Source: Natronosporangium sp035305625 (GTDB lineage: Bacteria > Actinomycetota > Actinomycetes > Mycobacteriales > Micromonosporaceae). From it: a stretch of DNA of 64,000 nucleotides. The notes beneath the pieces are model-generated. The model saw only the letters and a program-made list of their open reading frames with translations. It was not told the origin of the DNA and did no database searches. Below, piece by piece: positions 52,139 through 60,857 of the stretch. The translations under genes and the position numbers were made by a program. Each line of letters starts with the position of its first letter. The stretch's first letter is position 1. The stretch is from contig CAWEKD010000007.1 of NCBI GenBank assembly GCA_963809545.1, forward strand, positions 372,001-436,000, read 5' to 3'.

Positions 52139-52596
52139 CGCGCGCCCCCCTCGGTGATCGACTCCACCCGGCGTTTGAGCTCCTTCAGCGCCGTGTCCAT
52201 GATCATCTTTTCGGCCTTGCGCCGGAACATCCCCAGCATGGCGATCGACAGCTCGACCTCCAGCGTGTAAGTCACGGTGCACGTGCCGTCACCATTGTCC
52301 GTGATCTCGTACGAACCGGTCTGCGCCCGCTGCACCGCGGATGGTGCGGCCAACCGCCACTCGATCCGGGACAGGTCCTCGGCGTACTCGTAGATCAGGG
52401 TGTACTCGTCCCGCAGCGGGCCGGCCTCCAGCACGAACCGGACCTGGCGGGCGTAGCCGTCCTCGTACTCCTCTACGACCTCGGCTTCGCGCAGCGCGCC
52501 GGTCCACTCCGGGTACCGCCGGAAATCGCAAATCACGTCCGCTACGGTGGCCGGGTCCGCGCCGATCACAATTGAACTGGTCGAGGAGTCCGCCAT
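52135..52596 (-). CDS. SRPBCC (START-like) family protein
   Basis: 153 residues of the helix-grip fold: IVIGADPATVADVICDFRRYPEWTG, then a beta-sheet with YARQVRFVLEAG and SRIEWRLA, and a long C-terminal helix KAEKMIMDTALKELKRRVE. It matches the family of M. tuberculosis Rv2185c, found in the same neighbourhood. Likely binds a hydrophobic ligand. First gene of an operon running SRPBCC, zinc protein, ROK kinase, EEP. Confidence 0.88.
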   Translation of the reverse strand: MADSSTSSIVIGADPATVADVICDFRRYPEWTGALREAEVVEEYEDGYARQVRFVLEAGPLRDEYTLIYEYAEDLSRIEWRLAAPSAVQRAQTGSYEITDNGDGTCTVTYTLEVELSIAMLGMFRRKAEKMIMDTALKELKRRVESITEGGAR

Positions 52597-52636
52597 GCAG
52601 GGCAGGCTACCCCGACCTGACCACGCCTCGGCCCCG

Positions 52637-52642
52637 TATTCT
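52637..52642 (+). promoter_or_regulatory. -10 element for the GAF histidine kinase gene
   Basis: TATTCT lies 13 nt before the ATG at 52656. GGGGAG follows 5 nt before the ATG, so this transcript has a very short leader with a ribosome-binding site, unlike its leaderless neighbours. Confidence 0.4.
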
Positions 52643-52655
52643 GCTGGGGAGCGTC

Positions 52656-54323
52656 ATGGACCCGTCTACCACCACACCGACCCCCCGCCCCGCTCCGGGA
52701 GCACTGCTGCTCGCGGTCCGGTGGATGCTGCTGGCGATCGTGGCGGGGCTCAGCGTGCTGGCCACTCGTGAGGTGGCGGTGCTGTGGTGGCTGGTGCCGC
52801 TGGCCGTGGCCGCGGTCGCCGCCGCGGTCGGGGGCGGCCACCGCTGGTGGGGGCCGGCCGGCCGGCTGGCCGAGGTGGTGACGGTGGGCGTGGCCGCCGC
52901 CGGGGTGGCGGCCACCGCTGACCGGGCCGGCACCATCGAGATGGGGTTCGGCGCCTATCCGGTCCTGCCCTATCTCGCGGTTCCGCTGGCCATGGTGGCG
53001 TTCCGCCGGCACACCCGGGAGGCGCTGGGGCTCCTGCTGGCCGCGATCCTCACGTTGGCCGGGGCGGGCGCGCTGACCACCGTCGAGGGGGAGCCGCTGC
53101 TGTTCCGCTACGGCTACCTGGCGGCCTCCGCCCAGTGGCTGCTGCTCGGTGGGCTGGGGGCCTTGGCCGCCGGAGCAGTGTACCGACTGGTACAGGCACA
53201 GCTGCCGCCTCCGCAGCCGTACGCGGAGGCCACCCGACTGCTGACCCAGTTGCGCAACATCGCCCGGCAACTGCCGGGAGCCACCCTCGACCCCGGCGGC
53301 ATCGCCGAGCACCTGTTGGACGAGGTGCGGGCGCAGATCCAGGTGGACCGGGCCGCGGTGCTGTCCGCCAGCGGCGGAGGGCGGCTGGTCCTGCTCGCCC
53401 AGGCCGGACAGAAGCGGGTGGACTGGGAGACCGCGCTGGATGCGGACTCGGCCCTGGCCGACGCCTGGGCCAGCCAGCAGCCCCAGACCGACTCCCGCTC
53501 CCAGACCCGCTCCCACGGGGGCACCGAGGTGAGCGCCTTGGTGCTGCCGTTGGTGTCCGGGGTACGCACGGTGGGGTTGGTGGTCGTGGAGACCGACACC
53601 CCCGGCGCCTACCCACCGTCGGTGGTGGAGCAGGTCCGGGCGGTGGTGGAGCCGGCGGCGCTGCGGCTCGAGGCGGCGCTGCTGTTCGACGAGGTCCGCT
53701 CGATCGCCACCAACGAGGAGCGGCAGCGGCTGGCCCGGGAGATCCACGACGGGGTCGCCCAGGAGCTGGTGATGGTCGGCTACGGCATCGACAACGCCAT
53801 GGCGGCGTTGCCGGAGGGGGCCGATCAGGCCGCCGAGGAGCTCCGTAGCCTGCGCGGGGAGGTCACCCGGGTGGTCACCGAGCTGCGGATGAGCCTGTTC
53901 GAGCTCCGGAGCGAGGTGGACCGCCACGGTGGGCTGGCGGCGGCGATCGCCGACTACGCCCGGACCGTGGGCGCCCAGGCGGGGCTACGGGTGCATTTGT
54001 CCCTGGATGAGTCCACTGCCCGGCTACCGGCGGCGACCGAAGCGGAGTTGTTGCGGATCGCCCAGGAGGCGATTACCAATGCCCGCAAGCACGCGGGTGC
54101 GGCAAACTTGTGGGTAACTTGTACGGTTGACCCACCAATGGCACAAGTAGTGGTGTCGGATGATGGACAGGGCATCCCTGACCACCAACCGGACGGCCGC
54201 TACGGCCTTGCGATCATGAAGGAGAGAGCGGAACGTATCCGAGGCAGGCTGGAGATCACGCCCCGGCATCCGAGCGGCACAACGGTGGCGGTGGTGCTCG
54301 GAGGTCGGGAACCGGCGCGGTAA
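52656..54323 (+). CDS. Sensor histidine kinase with N-terminal TM domain and GAF domain
   Basis: 555 residues. Seven or so membrane helices (about 15-175) form a MASE-like integral sensor. A GAF domain follows (about 195-350), then HisKA_3 with ERQRLAREIHDGVAQELVMVG and ATP-binding motifs RIAQEAITNARKHA, VSDDGQGIP and GRYGLAIMKERAERIRG. The last 300 bp are less GC-rich than the rest. The response regulator follows 56 nt downstream, with a dyad between them. Confidence 0.9.
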   Translation: MDPSTTTPTPRPAPGALLLAVRWMLLAIVAGLSVLATREVAVLWWLVPLAVAAVAAAVGGGHRWWGPAGRLAEVVTVGVAAAGVAATADRAGTIEMGFGAYPVLPYLAVPLAMVAFRRHTREALGLLLAAILTLAGAGALTTVEGEPLLFRYGYLAASAQWLLLGGLGALAAGAVYRLVQAQLPPPQPYAEATRLLTQLRNIARQLPGATLDPGGIAEHLLDEVRAQIQVDRAAVLSASGGGRLVLLAQAGQKRVDWETALDADSALADAWASQQPQTDSRSQTRSHGGTEVSALVLPLVSGVRTVGLVVVETDTPGAYPPSVVEQVRAVVEPAALRLEAALLFDEVRSIATNEERQRLAREIHDGVAQELVMVGYGIDNAMAALPEGADQAAEELRSLRGEVTRVVTELRMSLFELRSEVDRHGGLAAAIADYARTVGAQAGLRVHLSLDESTARLPAATEAELLRIAQEAITNARKHAGAANLWVTCTVDPPMAQVVVSDDGQGIPDHQPDGRYGLAIMKERAERIRGRLEITPRHPSGTTVAVVLGGREPAR

Positions 54324-54333
54324 CTTAATCTGA

Positions 54334-54350
54334 CTCACGAGTGTCGTGAG
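54334..54350. promoter_or_regulatory. Perfect dyad upstream of response regulator
   Basis: CTCACGA-GTG-TCGTGAG is a perfect 7-bp inverted repeat. It sits in the AT-richer 56-nt gap between the kinase stop and the regulator ATG. It may be an operator or a small attenuator hairpin. Confidence 0.4.
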
Positions 54351-54379
54351 GCTGATTCGGAATTGGGAAGGCACCGGGT

Positions 54380-55048
54380 ATGTCCACCAACAACAACACG
54401 GCACGCACCACCAAGGTGCTGCTCATTGACGATCACGACCTAGTCCGCAAGGGCCTGCGGCACGCGTTCGACCGGGACCGCCAGTTCGAGGTAGTCGGAG
54501 AGGCCGGGACGGTCGCTGAGGCGCTCCGGTTGGCTAGCGCACTCAACCCGGACGTGGTCATCACGGACCTGCGCCTGCCAGATGGCAGCGGGTTGGACAT
54601 TACCCGGACCCTCCGCAAGAACAGCACCACCATCGGGATCGTGGTGCTGACCATGTACGCCGGAGACGACCAGCTGTTCGGGGCACTGGAGGCGGGGGCG
54701 AGCGCGTTCGTGCCCAAGACCGCTCCGGCCGACGAAGTGGTCGCCGCCGCCCGGCACGCCGCCTCGGCTCCGCAGGCGTTCACCGCCGCGGACCTGGCCG
54801 AGGCGATGAAGCGGCGGCTGGCCCCGACCGGTCCGCAGCTGTCCCCCCGGGAGAGCCAGGTGCTGAAGCTGCTGGCCGACGGGATGAGCGTGGCGGGCAT
54901 CGCCAAGCAGCTGTTCGTCAGCGAGTCCACCGCCAAGACCCACATCTCGAAGCTGTACGAGAAGCTGGGGGCCGCTAACCGGGCGCAGGCGCTCATGACA
55001 GCGCTGCGGTTGGGGCTGCTGGAGGCTCCGGACGCGCCTAAGTTCTAG
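54380..55048 (+). CDS. LuxR/NarL-type response regulator
   Basis: 222 residues. Receiver: LIDDHD, phospho-acceptor Asp in VVITDLRLPDG, LTMY and Lys in FVPKTAP. LuxR domain: LSPRESQVLKLLADGMSVAGIAKQLFVSESTAKTHISKLYEKLG. Probable partner of the GAF kinase upstream. A short polar N-terminus rich in Asn/Thr precedes the receiver. Confidence 0.92.
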   Translation: MSTNNNTARTTKVLLIDDHDLVRKGLRHAFDRDRQFEVVGEAGTVAEALRLASALNPDVVITDLRLPDGSGLDITRTLRKNSTTIGIVVLTMYAGDDQLFGALEAGASAFVPKTAPADEVVAAARHAASAPQAFTAADLAEAMKRRLAPTGPQLSPRESQVLKLLADGMSVAGIAKQLFVSESTAKTHISKLYEKLGAANRAQALMTALRLGLLEAPDAPKF

Positions 55049-55053
55049 CCCGC

Positions 55054-55569
55054 ATGGGAGCGCACCCGGCCAACCCGGCGGGGCGGTACCGATGGCCGAC
55101 CGTCCGGGAACGGTTGGCTGCTGCCCGCGCGGGTGAGGACCCGACGGTGATCGCCAAGCTGCGGGGTGGCTTTGCGGCGCTCAGCGAGACCCAGTTTCTC
55201 CCCGGGCACTGTCTGCTGCTCGCCGACGACGAGCGGGTCGGACAACTGTCTGACCTGCCGCGCCCGGCCCGTGTGCAGTTCCTGACCGATCTCGGGTTGC
55301 TGGGGGAGGCGGTGGCGGCTGCGTGCGCGGCCTGGGATCCGGCCTTCTCCCGGATCGACTACGAGATCACCAGCCATCCCCAGCGCCACCTGCAGGCGCA
55401 CGTCCTCCCCCGCTACGCCTGGGAGCCGGCGGCTGTCCGGTACGGCTCGGCCTGGCTGCATCCCCCGTCCCGGTGGCAGGATCCGGCCCATGCCCTCGGG
55501 CCGGCCCACGATCGATTGCTGGAGGCGATCGCTCGGGAGCTCAGCCGGGTACTGGCAGAAAGCTACTGA
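55054..55569 (+). CDS. HIT-like protein with altered catalytic triad
   Basis: 171 residues. The FLPGHCLLLADDERVGQLSDLP segment and the C-terminal HPQRHLQAHVLPRY block resemble HIT-superfamily nucleotide hydrolases or transferases. The expected H-x-H-x-H motif reads His112-x-Gln114-x-His116: the middle His, the nucleophile in Hint-type enzymes, is Gln. It may thus be inactive or work differently. It starts 5 nt after the response regulator. Confidence 0.6.
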   Translation: MGAHPANPAGRYRWPTVRERLAAARAGEDPTVIAKLRGGFAALSETQFLPGHCLLLADDERVGQLSDLPRPARVQFLTDLGLLGEAVAAACAAWDPAFSRIDYEITSHPQRHLQAHVLPRYAWEPAAVRYGSAWLHPPSRWQDPAHALGPAHDRLLEAIARELSRVLAESY

Positions 55570-55651
55570 CCAGGGGCGCCCGCTGATCTCCTCGGTTGCC
55601 TACCTGGCACGCCCGATGGGGGATTTTTGTGCGCTTCAGCCCCTGATCGGC

Positions 55652-55666
55652 TAGCTTTGTAAGCTA
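55652..55666. promoter_or_regulatory. Dyad and putative -10 upstream of the methyltransferase gene
   Basis: TAGCTT-TGT-AAGCTA is a perfect 6-bp inverted repeat. TAAGCT within it (55660-55665) fits the TANNNT consensus. GGAGG lies further down at 55696-55700, so this mRNA would carry a leader of about 35 nt. A dimeric repressor at the dyad would cover the -10. Confidence 0.35.
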
Positions 55667-55708
55667 CGCCCGGCCCCGCGAGGCCGAGGCGCGTCGGAGG
55701 GGGGCGTG

Positions 55709-56515
55709 ATGGACCGACCCGACTGGGCGCCAGAGACCATCGAGCTAGGGCAGCCTAGCGGCGCCCGAATGTACGACTACTTCCTGGGCGGCTCCCACAA
55801 TTTCGAGGTTGACCGGGAGGCGGCTCGGAAGGTGATCGCCGCGATGCCGGAGGTACCGCTGCGGGCCCAGGCCAACCGGGCGTTCCTGCGCCGGGCGGTG
55901 CGCTTCCTGGTGACGTCCGGGGTGCGGCAGTTCCTCGACATCGGATCCGGCATCCCCACCGTGGGCAACGTGCACGAAATCGCGCAACGGGCCGACCCGT
56001 CCTGCCGGGTGGTGTACGTCGACGTGGACCCGATCGCGGTGGCGCACAGTCAGGAACTGCTCCGGGACAACCCGCAGGCGACCATCATCCAGGAGGACCT
56101 ACGGAACGCCGCGCAGCTCATGGCCCATCCGGACGTCCGAGGCCTGCTCGACTTCACGCAGCCGATCGGTGTGCTGCTGGTGGCGGTGCTGCACTTCCTG
56201 CCCGATGACGCCCACCCCCACCAGCTGGTGGCGACGATCCGCGACCAACTGCCGTTCGGCAGCTACCTCGCCCTGACCCACGGCAACCTCGACTGGGTTC
56301 CGGAAGCCCAGCAGGCTCCCGGGCACGAGGTGTACCGACAGGACACCGGGTTCTACTCCCGGTCCCGGGAAGAGATCGCCCAATTCTTCGCCGGGTTCGA
56401 GCTGGTGCCGCCGGGCCTGGTGTGGGCGCCGGAGTGGCGACCGGACTCCCCCTCCCCGTTCGCCCGCCCAGAGGACTCGATCATGCTGGCGGGAGTGGGC
56501 AAGCTCCGTGGCTGA
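55709..56515 (+). CDS. DUF574/SAM-dependent methyltransferase-like protein
   Basis: 268 residues from the ATG at 55709; a GTG one codon earlier (55706) is equally possible. It matches the actinobacterial DUF574 family: SGARMYDYFLGGSHNFEVDREAA, then the SAM-binding FLDIGSGIPTVGNVHEIAQ, VVYVDVDPIAVAHS and GVLLVAVLHFLPDD. The substrate is unknown. Its end overlaps the GGDEF-EAL gene by 8 nt. Confidence 0.85.
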   Translation: MDRPDWAPETIELGQPSGARMYDYFLGGSHNFEVDREAARKVIAAMPEVPLRAQANRAFLRRAVRFLVTSGVRQFLDIGSGIPTVGNVHEIAQRADPSCRVVYVDVDPIAVAHSQELLRDNPQATIIQEDLRNAAQLMAHPDVRGLLDFTQPIGVLLVAVLHFLPDDAHPHQLVATIRDQLPFGSYLALTHGNLDWVPEAQQAPGHEVYRQDTGFYSRSREEIAQFFAGFELVPPGLVWAPEWRPDSPSPFARPEDSIMLAGVGKLRG

Positions 56516-58265
56516 CCCCACCGCTCCCCCAGGCGCGGTCGCGTTCGCCGACGCCTGGGCCACGGCGATCGCAGGTACCAGTTACCTGCCGATGGAGCAC
56601 GCCGAGCTGATCGAGTTCCTGGCCCGGTTCGTCACCCGGATCCGAGAGCTGCTGCGGGCGGACGCCCTGGACGTCACCGCTGGGCAGACGCTCGGCGCCG
56701 AACTGGTCCAGGCCCACATCGCCTCCCCCGAGGCGCTCGGCCGCACCATCGAAGTGATGTGCAACCGGCTGCTGGCCGATCTCGACTTACCGGGGGAGCA
56801 GCACCGCGACCGGTTGGTCTCCTTGATAGCGGCGATGGCCACCGGCTACACCCGGGCGCTACGGGACCGCACCCTGGACGAACAGTCGGCCATCCGACGC
56901 GCGGCCTTCACCGCTCGGCAGCGGGCGGAAGAGGCGCTCCGGGAGAGTGAGGCCCGGTTCCGCCACCAGGCCAACCACGACCCGCTGACGTCTCTCCCCA
57001 ACCGGACCCTGTTCCAGCAGCGGATGAACGACCTGTTCACCGCCAACCCGCGCCCCCACCAGCGGGTGGGGCTGTGCTACCTGGACCTGGACGGGTTCAA
57101 ACAGATCAACGACACGCTTGGGCACTACATGGGTGACCTGCTGCTGACCGCGGTCGCCGATCGGCTCCGGCAGCGGCTGGGTAATCACCTCGTGGCCCGG
57201 TGGGGCGGTGACGAGTTCGTCATCCTGGTGGAGGGCACCGACTCGGTAGCCGATGCCACCAAAGTGGCGGAGCAGGCGCTGGCGGCGGTGGCCAGGCGGA
57301 TCCGTGTGGGCGGACACGATCTGTCCATCGGGGCCACCGTCGGGGTGGTGGAGGCGGCGGTCACCGAGACCGACCCCAAACAACTGCTACAGGACGCCGA
57401 CCTCACCCTCAACTGGGCCAAATCGACCTGCCGGGGCCGGTGGGCGGTGTTCGACCCCGCGCGCAAACAAGAACAGCTAGCCCGGTACGAGCTGTCCATC
57501 GACCTGGCCGGCGCCCTGGACCAGGAGGAGTTCTTCCTGGAGTACCAACCGATCGTGAACCTGCGGGACGGGACGGTCCAGGCCGTGGAGGCGCTGGTGC
57601 GGTGGCGCCACCCCACCCGGGGGGTCCTCATGCCGCGAGAGTTCCTCGACCTCGCAGAGGAGACCGAGCTCATCCTCCGGCTCGGAGAGTGGACCCTCAC
57701 CGAGGCGTGCCGACAGGCCCGGGCGTGGGACGCCCTCACCGACCAGCCACCGCTGGTAAGCGTCAACCTGGCCCCTCGGCAGGTACGCGACTCCGGCCTG
57801 ATCGATCTGGTCACCCAGGCGTTGGAGGAGGCCCAGCTGCCACCGCACCGCCTACAGCTGGAGATCGTCGAGGACACGTCGATCAGCCGGGGCGAGGAGC
57901 CGTTGCGGACCCTGCGTCGGCTCGTGACCATGGGCGTCCGGTTGGCCATCGACGACTTCGGCACCGGCTACTCCAACCTGGCGTACCTGCGGCGGATCCC
58001 GGCGCAGGAACTCAAACTGGCCGGCCTGTTCACCGGTGGACTTCCCCAGGGCGACCTGCTGTCGACCAGTCAGGTCAACGAGCGCATTATGTCCACCCTG
58101 ATCACGTTGGCTCACGAACTCGGTCTCACCGTCACCGCGGAGATGGTGGAGACCCAGGCGCAGGCCCAACAGCTACAGGAGCTGGGGTGCGACTTCGGGC
58201 AGGGCTGGTACTTCGGCCCACCGGTACCGCCCGACCAGCTGGCGGAGCGCCTGATCCGGCGCTGA
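56508..58265 (+). CDS. GGDEF-EAL protein (putative diguanylate cyclase/c-di-GMP phosphodiesterase)
   Basis: 585 residues, no membrane segments. An N-terminal helical domain (about 1-150) precedes GGDEF (about 160-320) with an intact RWGGDEF near residue 232, so cyclase activity is plausible. The EAL domain (about 335-580) keeps EAL in AVEALVRW, VNLAPRQ, LEIVEDT, DDFGTGYSN, AEMVET and QGWYF. The usual LKID motif reads LKLA near residue 502, losing one conserved Asp, so phosphodiesterase activity may be weakened. The GTG start lies within the end of the methyltransferase gene. Confidence 0.9.
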   Translation: MADPTAPPGAVAFADAWATAIAGTSYLPMEHAELIEFLARFVTRIRELLRADALDVTAGQTLGAELVQAHIASPEALGRTIEVMCNRLLADLDLPGEQHRDRLVSLIAAMATGYTRALRDRTLDEQSAIRRAAFTARQRAEEALRESEARFRHQANHDPLTSLPNRTLFQQRMNDLFTANPRPHQRVGLCYLDLDGFKQINDTLGHYMGDLLLTAVADRLRQRLGNHLVARWGGDEFVILVEGTDSVADATKVAEQALAAVARRIRVGGHDLSIGATVGVVEAAVTETDPKQLLQDADLTLNWAKSTCRGRWAVFDPARKQEQLARYELSIDLAGALDQEEFFLEYQPIVNLRDGTVQAVEALVRWRHPTRGVLMPREFLDLAEETELILRLGEWTLTEACRQARAWDALTDQPPLVSVNLAPRQVRDSGLIDLVTQALEEAQLPPHRLQLEIVEDTSISRGEEPLRTLRRLVTMGVRLAIDDFGTGYSNLAYLRRIPAQELKLAGLFTGGLPQGDLLSTSQVNERIMSTLITLAHELGLTVTAEMVETQAQAQQLQELGCDFGQGWYFGPPVPPDQLAERLIRR

Positions 58266-58295
58266 GGCCCACCGACGCGGACAGTCCGGTCGGAG

Positions 58296-59423
58296 TCAGC
58301 CGGCCGGGGTCAACCACTCGGCGAGTCGGGCGGCCTGCGTCTCCCACCGCCACTCCGCCTCCACCCAGGCCCGACCGGCCGCTCCCAGCTTGGCCGCCAA
58401 CCCCTGGTCCGTGAGCAACTCGGTCAGCCGCTCCACCAGCGCCGGCACGTCCCGCCCGTTGACCACGTACCCGGTCTCGCCGTCCCGCACCGCGTCCGGC
58501 GCGCCCCCGGAATCCCCCGCGATCACCGGCAGCCCGGTGGCGGAGGCCTCCAGGTAGACGATGCCGAGCCCCTCCACGTCCAACCCGCCCCGCCGGGTCC
58601 GACACGGCATCGCGTACACGTCCCCGGCGGCGTAGTGGGCCGGTAGCTCCTCAGTGGGCACCGAGCCGGTGAACGTCACCGCGGACTCCACTCCCAGCTC
58701 GCGGGCCAACCGGGTCAACTGGCGCCGGTACGGCCCCCCGCCGACCACCAGCAGCGCGACGTCCGGCACCCGTGCCCGCAGCGCCGGCAGCGCCCGGATC
58801 AGCATGTCCTGCCCCTTCCGGGGAACCAGCCGGGACACGCACACCACCACCGGCCGGTCGACCAGCCCGTACCGGCGGCGCACCTCTCCCCCGTCCACCC
58901 CGGGATGGAACTGGTCCACGTCCACCCCCGGCACGAGGCGGCGCAGGTCGGTCAACCCGTCGATCGCCCGCGCCAACCGGATCCGGGTGTACTCCCCGAG
59001 GTAGGTGACCACGTCCTGGCCGCGGGCGATCCGCCGCAACGCCGCCCGGGCGCCGGGCAGCGCCGCCCACCCCACCTCGTGTCCGTGGGTCAACGCGACC
59101 GCCCGCCGCACGCCCGCCTGGCGCCGGAGCCGGTGCGCCAGCACCCCCAGCGGCGCCGCCGCCCCGAACCAGACCGCGTCACACCCGTACGCCCGGGCCA
59201 ACTCCACCGCCCGCCGCCCCACCGCCGGGGTCGGCAGCAGCACCGAGGTGTCCTCCCGCACCACCTCGAACGGTTGCCGGGCGTCGAACTCGGCCGCCCC
59301 TCGCCAGGTCGAGGCGTAGACGACCAGGGAGTCGGCCGGTAACCGTAGGGCGAGATTGTGCACGAACGACTGGATCCCCCCGGGCCGGGGTGGGAAGTCG
59401 TTGGTGACCAGCAGCGTCCGCAT
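58296..59423 (-). CDS. pimB: GT4 mannosyltransferase of phosphatidylinositol mannoside synthesis (PimB'-like)
   Basis: 375 residues. MRTLLVTNDFPPRPGGIQSFVHNLA at the N-terminus and VCVSRLVPRKGQDMLI, GGGPYRR, YAAGDVYAMPCRTRRGGLDVEGLGIVYLEASATGLPV are hallmarks of the GT4 enzyme that adds the second mannose to phosphatidylinositol mannoside at the cytoplasmic membrane. Neighbours follow the Rv2182c-Rv2188c region. A long upstream frame is a shadow; the ATG at 59423 is preceded by a -10 at leaderless spacing. Confidence 0.9.
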   Translation of the reverse strand: MRTLLVTNDFPPRPGGIQSFVHNLALRLPADSLVVYASTWRGAAEFDARQPFEVVREDTSVLLPTPAVGRRAVELARAYGCDAVWFGAAAPLGVLAHRLRRQAGVRRAVALTHGHEVGWAALPGARAALRRIARGQDVVTYLGEYTRIRLARAIDGLTDLRRLVPGVDVDQFHPGVDGGEVRRRYGLVDRPVVVCVSRLVPRKGQDMLIRALPALRARVPDVALLVVGGGPYRRQLTRLARELGVESAVTFTGSVPTEELPAHYAAGDVYAMPCRTRRGGLDVEGLGIVYLEASATGLPVIAGDSGGAPDAVRDGETGYVVNGRDVPALVERLTELLTDQGLAAKLGAAGRAWVEAEWRWETQAARLAEWLTPAG

Positions 59424-59430
59424 CGGCCCG

Positions 59431-59436
59431 AGGATA
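59431..59436 (-). promoter_or_regulatory. -10 element for leaderless pimB transcript
   Basis: On the minus strand TATCCT ends 7 nt before the ATG at 59423, inside the 20-nt gap after the NYN gene. Confidence 0.45.
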
Positions 59437-59443
59437 GCGGAGC

Positions 59444-60778
59444 TCAGGTACGGGCCAGCCGCCGCAGCAGCGCATCGGCCGACAACGGGTACGCTCCCGC
59501 CCGGCCGACCCCGTCGGCGACCTCCCGGTCGGAGGAGATCACCACCACCGGGCGCCCGTTCGGCTCGGCCCGCACCAGCCGCCGGATCAGCTCGTCCGCG
59601 GTCTGCCCTTGCGGGGAGAACAGCACCCGGACCCGCCGGGAACTGGGGGGTGGCCCCAGCAGCCGCCCCACGCCATCGAACGCCACCGTCACCTCCGCCC
59701 CGGTCTGGGCGGCGAGCCCGGACAGCCCGGTGACCAACCGGTTGCGCTGCTGCTCCAGATCCAGTTCGCCGTAGCCGCGCTTGGTGACGTTGTAACCGTC
59801 CACGATCAGATGCACCCGGGGCAGCGCCAGCAACTGATCCAGCCGGGCGGGGTCGTCGGCGGACATCGCCCGGGCCGGCTGCCGCTCCATCACGTGGGGG
59901 CGTTCGGCGTACCGGTCCGCGACCAGGTCCGCCGGCCGGATCTCCGTCGGTTCCAGGGCGAGCTCCCGGCGCAACCCCACCGCCGCCTGGCTGATCGTCT
60001 CCAGCAGCAGCCACAACCGGGCGTCGTCCACACTGCGCGCGTCCCGCGCCGCCGCCCGGGCCGCCCCCACCGCCGCCTCGGACTCGTCCAGTCGATGCCG
60101 CAGCCGCCGCAGCTCCGCCTCCTGGTCGGCGGCGGCTCGCGCGGCGCGGCCACGCTCCGTAGCCAGTAGCTCCTCCGCGCGCCGGCGCGCCGCCTCCGCC
60201 TGCTGTAGCCGCCGCACCGTGTCTCGGTGCTGCTGCCGTAAGGTGGCCAACTCGTCTCGGACCCGGGCCAGCTCCGCCCGGAGCTTGTCCACCTCCACCC
60301 GGGCCACGGTCCGGTCGTGCTCGGCCCGGGCGGCCCGCGCCTCGGCCTGCGCCAACCGCTCCGCCGTCTGCTGCCGCTGCGCCTCCGCCTGGAGCGCGGC
60401 CTCGGCCTCGTCGAGCAGCTCCCGCCAGTTGGCCGGCCGCAGCAGGTAGGCCAGGGCCGCGACCTCCACCGGGTCGGCCGCTCCGGGGCTGGTGCCGTCG
60501 GCCACCGCGTCGGCCAACTCCCCCACCGCCGTCCGCACCCGGGCCGCCGCCCGTTGCCGAAACAGGGCATCGGCGGCCAAGTGGGTCGCGATCGCCGCCC
60601 CTCCCAACCGGGCTCGCCGGTGTGGGGCGAACCGCGCCACCTTCCGCAACGCCGCCGGCAGCTCGTCGGCCGCCATCTCGGTCATGGCGGCGGCGACCAG
60701 GGTGATCACCCGAGCACGCACCGGCTCCGGCAAGGTCGGTTCCGGCGGCGTGGCCTCAGGCTGCGGCGGTGCGGACAT
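59444..60778 (-). CDS. NYN (PIN-like) domain protein with central coiled coil
   Basis: 444 residues. An N-terminal helical region (1-130) and a long Ala/Arg/Glu coiled coil (about 130-250) lead to a C-terminal NYN/YacP-like nuclease domain. That domain has VHLIVDGYNVTKRGY, VTVAFDGVG, FSPQGQTADELIRRLV and VVISSDREVADGV, giving the acidic residues of a metal-dependent RNase. Probably an RNA-processing factor; the target is unknown. Confidence 0.85.
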   Translation of the reverse strand: MSAPPQPEATPPEPTLPEPVRARVITLVAAAMTEMAADELPAALRKVARFAPHRRARLGGAAIATHLAADALFRQRAAARVRTAVGELADAVADGTSPGAADPVEVAALAYLLRPANWRELLDEAEAALQAEAQRQQTAERLAQAEARAARAEHDRTVARVEVDKLRAELARVRDELATLRQQHRDTVRRLQQAEAARRRAEELLATERGRAARAAADQEAELRRLRHRLDESEAAVGAARAAARDARSVDDARLWLLLETISQAAVGLRRELALEPTEIRPADLVADRYAERPHVMERQPARAMSADDPARLDQLLALPRVHLIVDGYNVTKRGYGELDLEQQRNRLVTGLSGLAAQTGAEVTVAFDGVGRLLGPPPSSRRVRVLFSPQGQTADELIRRLVRAEPNGRPVVVISSDREVADGVGRAGAYPLSADALLRRLART

Positions 60779-60844
60779 GCTTCAAGTCTCGCATCATCTC
60801 GACCGGACGGGGCCCGCGCCGACCCAGACCACCGTCTGCCCCTC

Positions 60845-60850
60845 TACGCT
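60845..60850 (+). promoter_or_regulatory. -10 element for leaderless NUDIX transcript
   Basis: TACGCT ends 7 nt before the ATG at 60858. Confidence 0.45.
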
Positions 60851-60857
60851 GAGGCAC

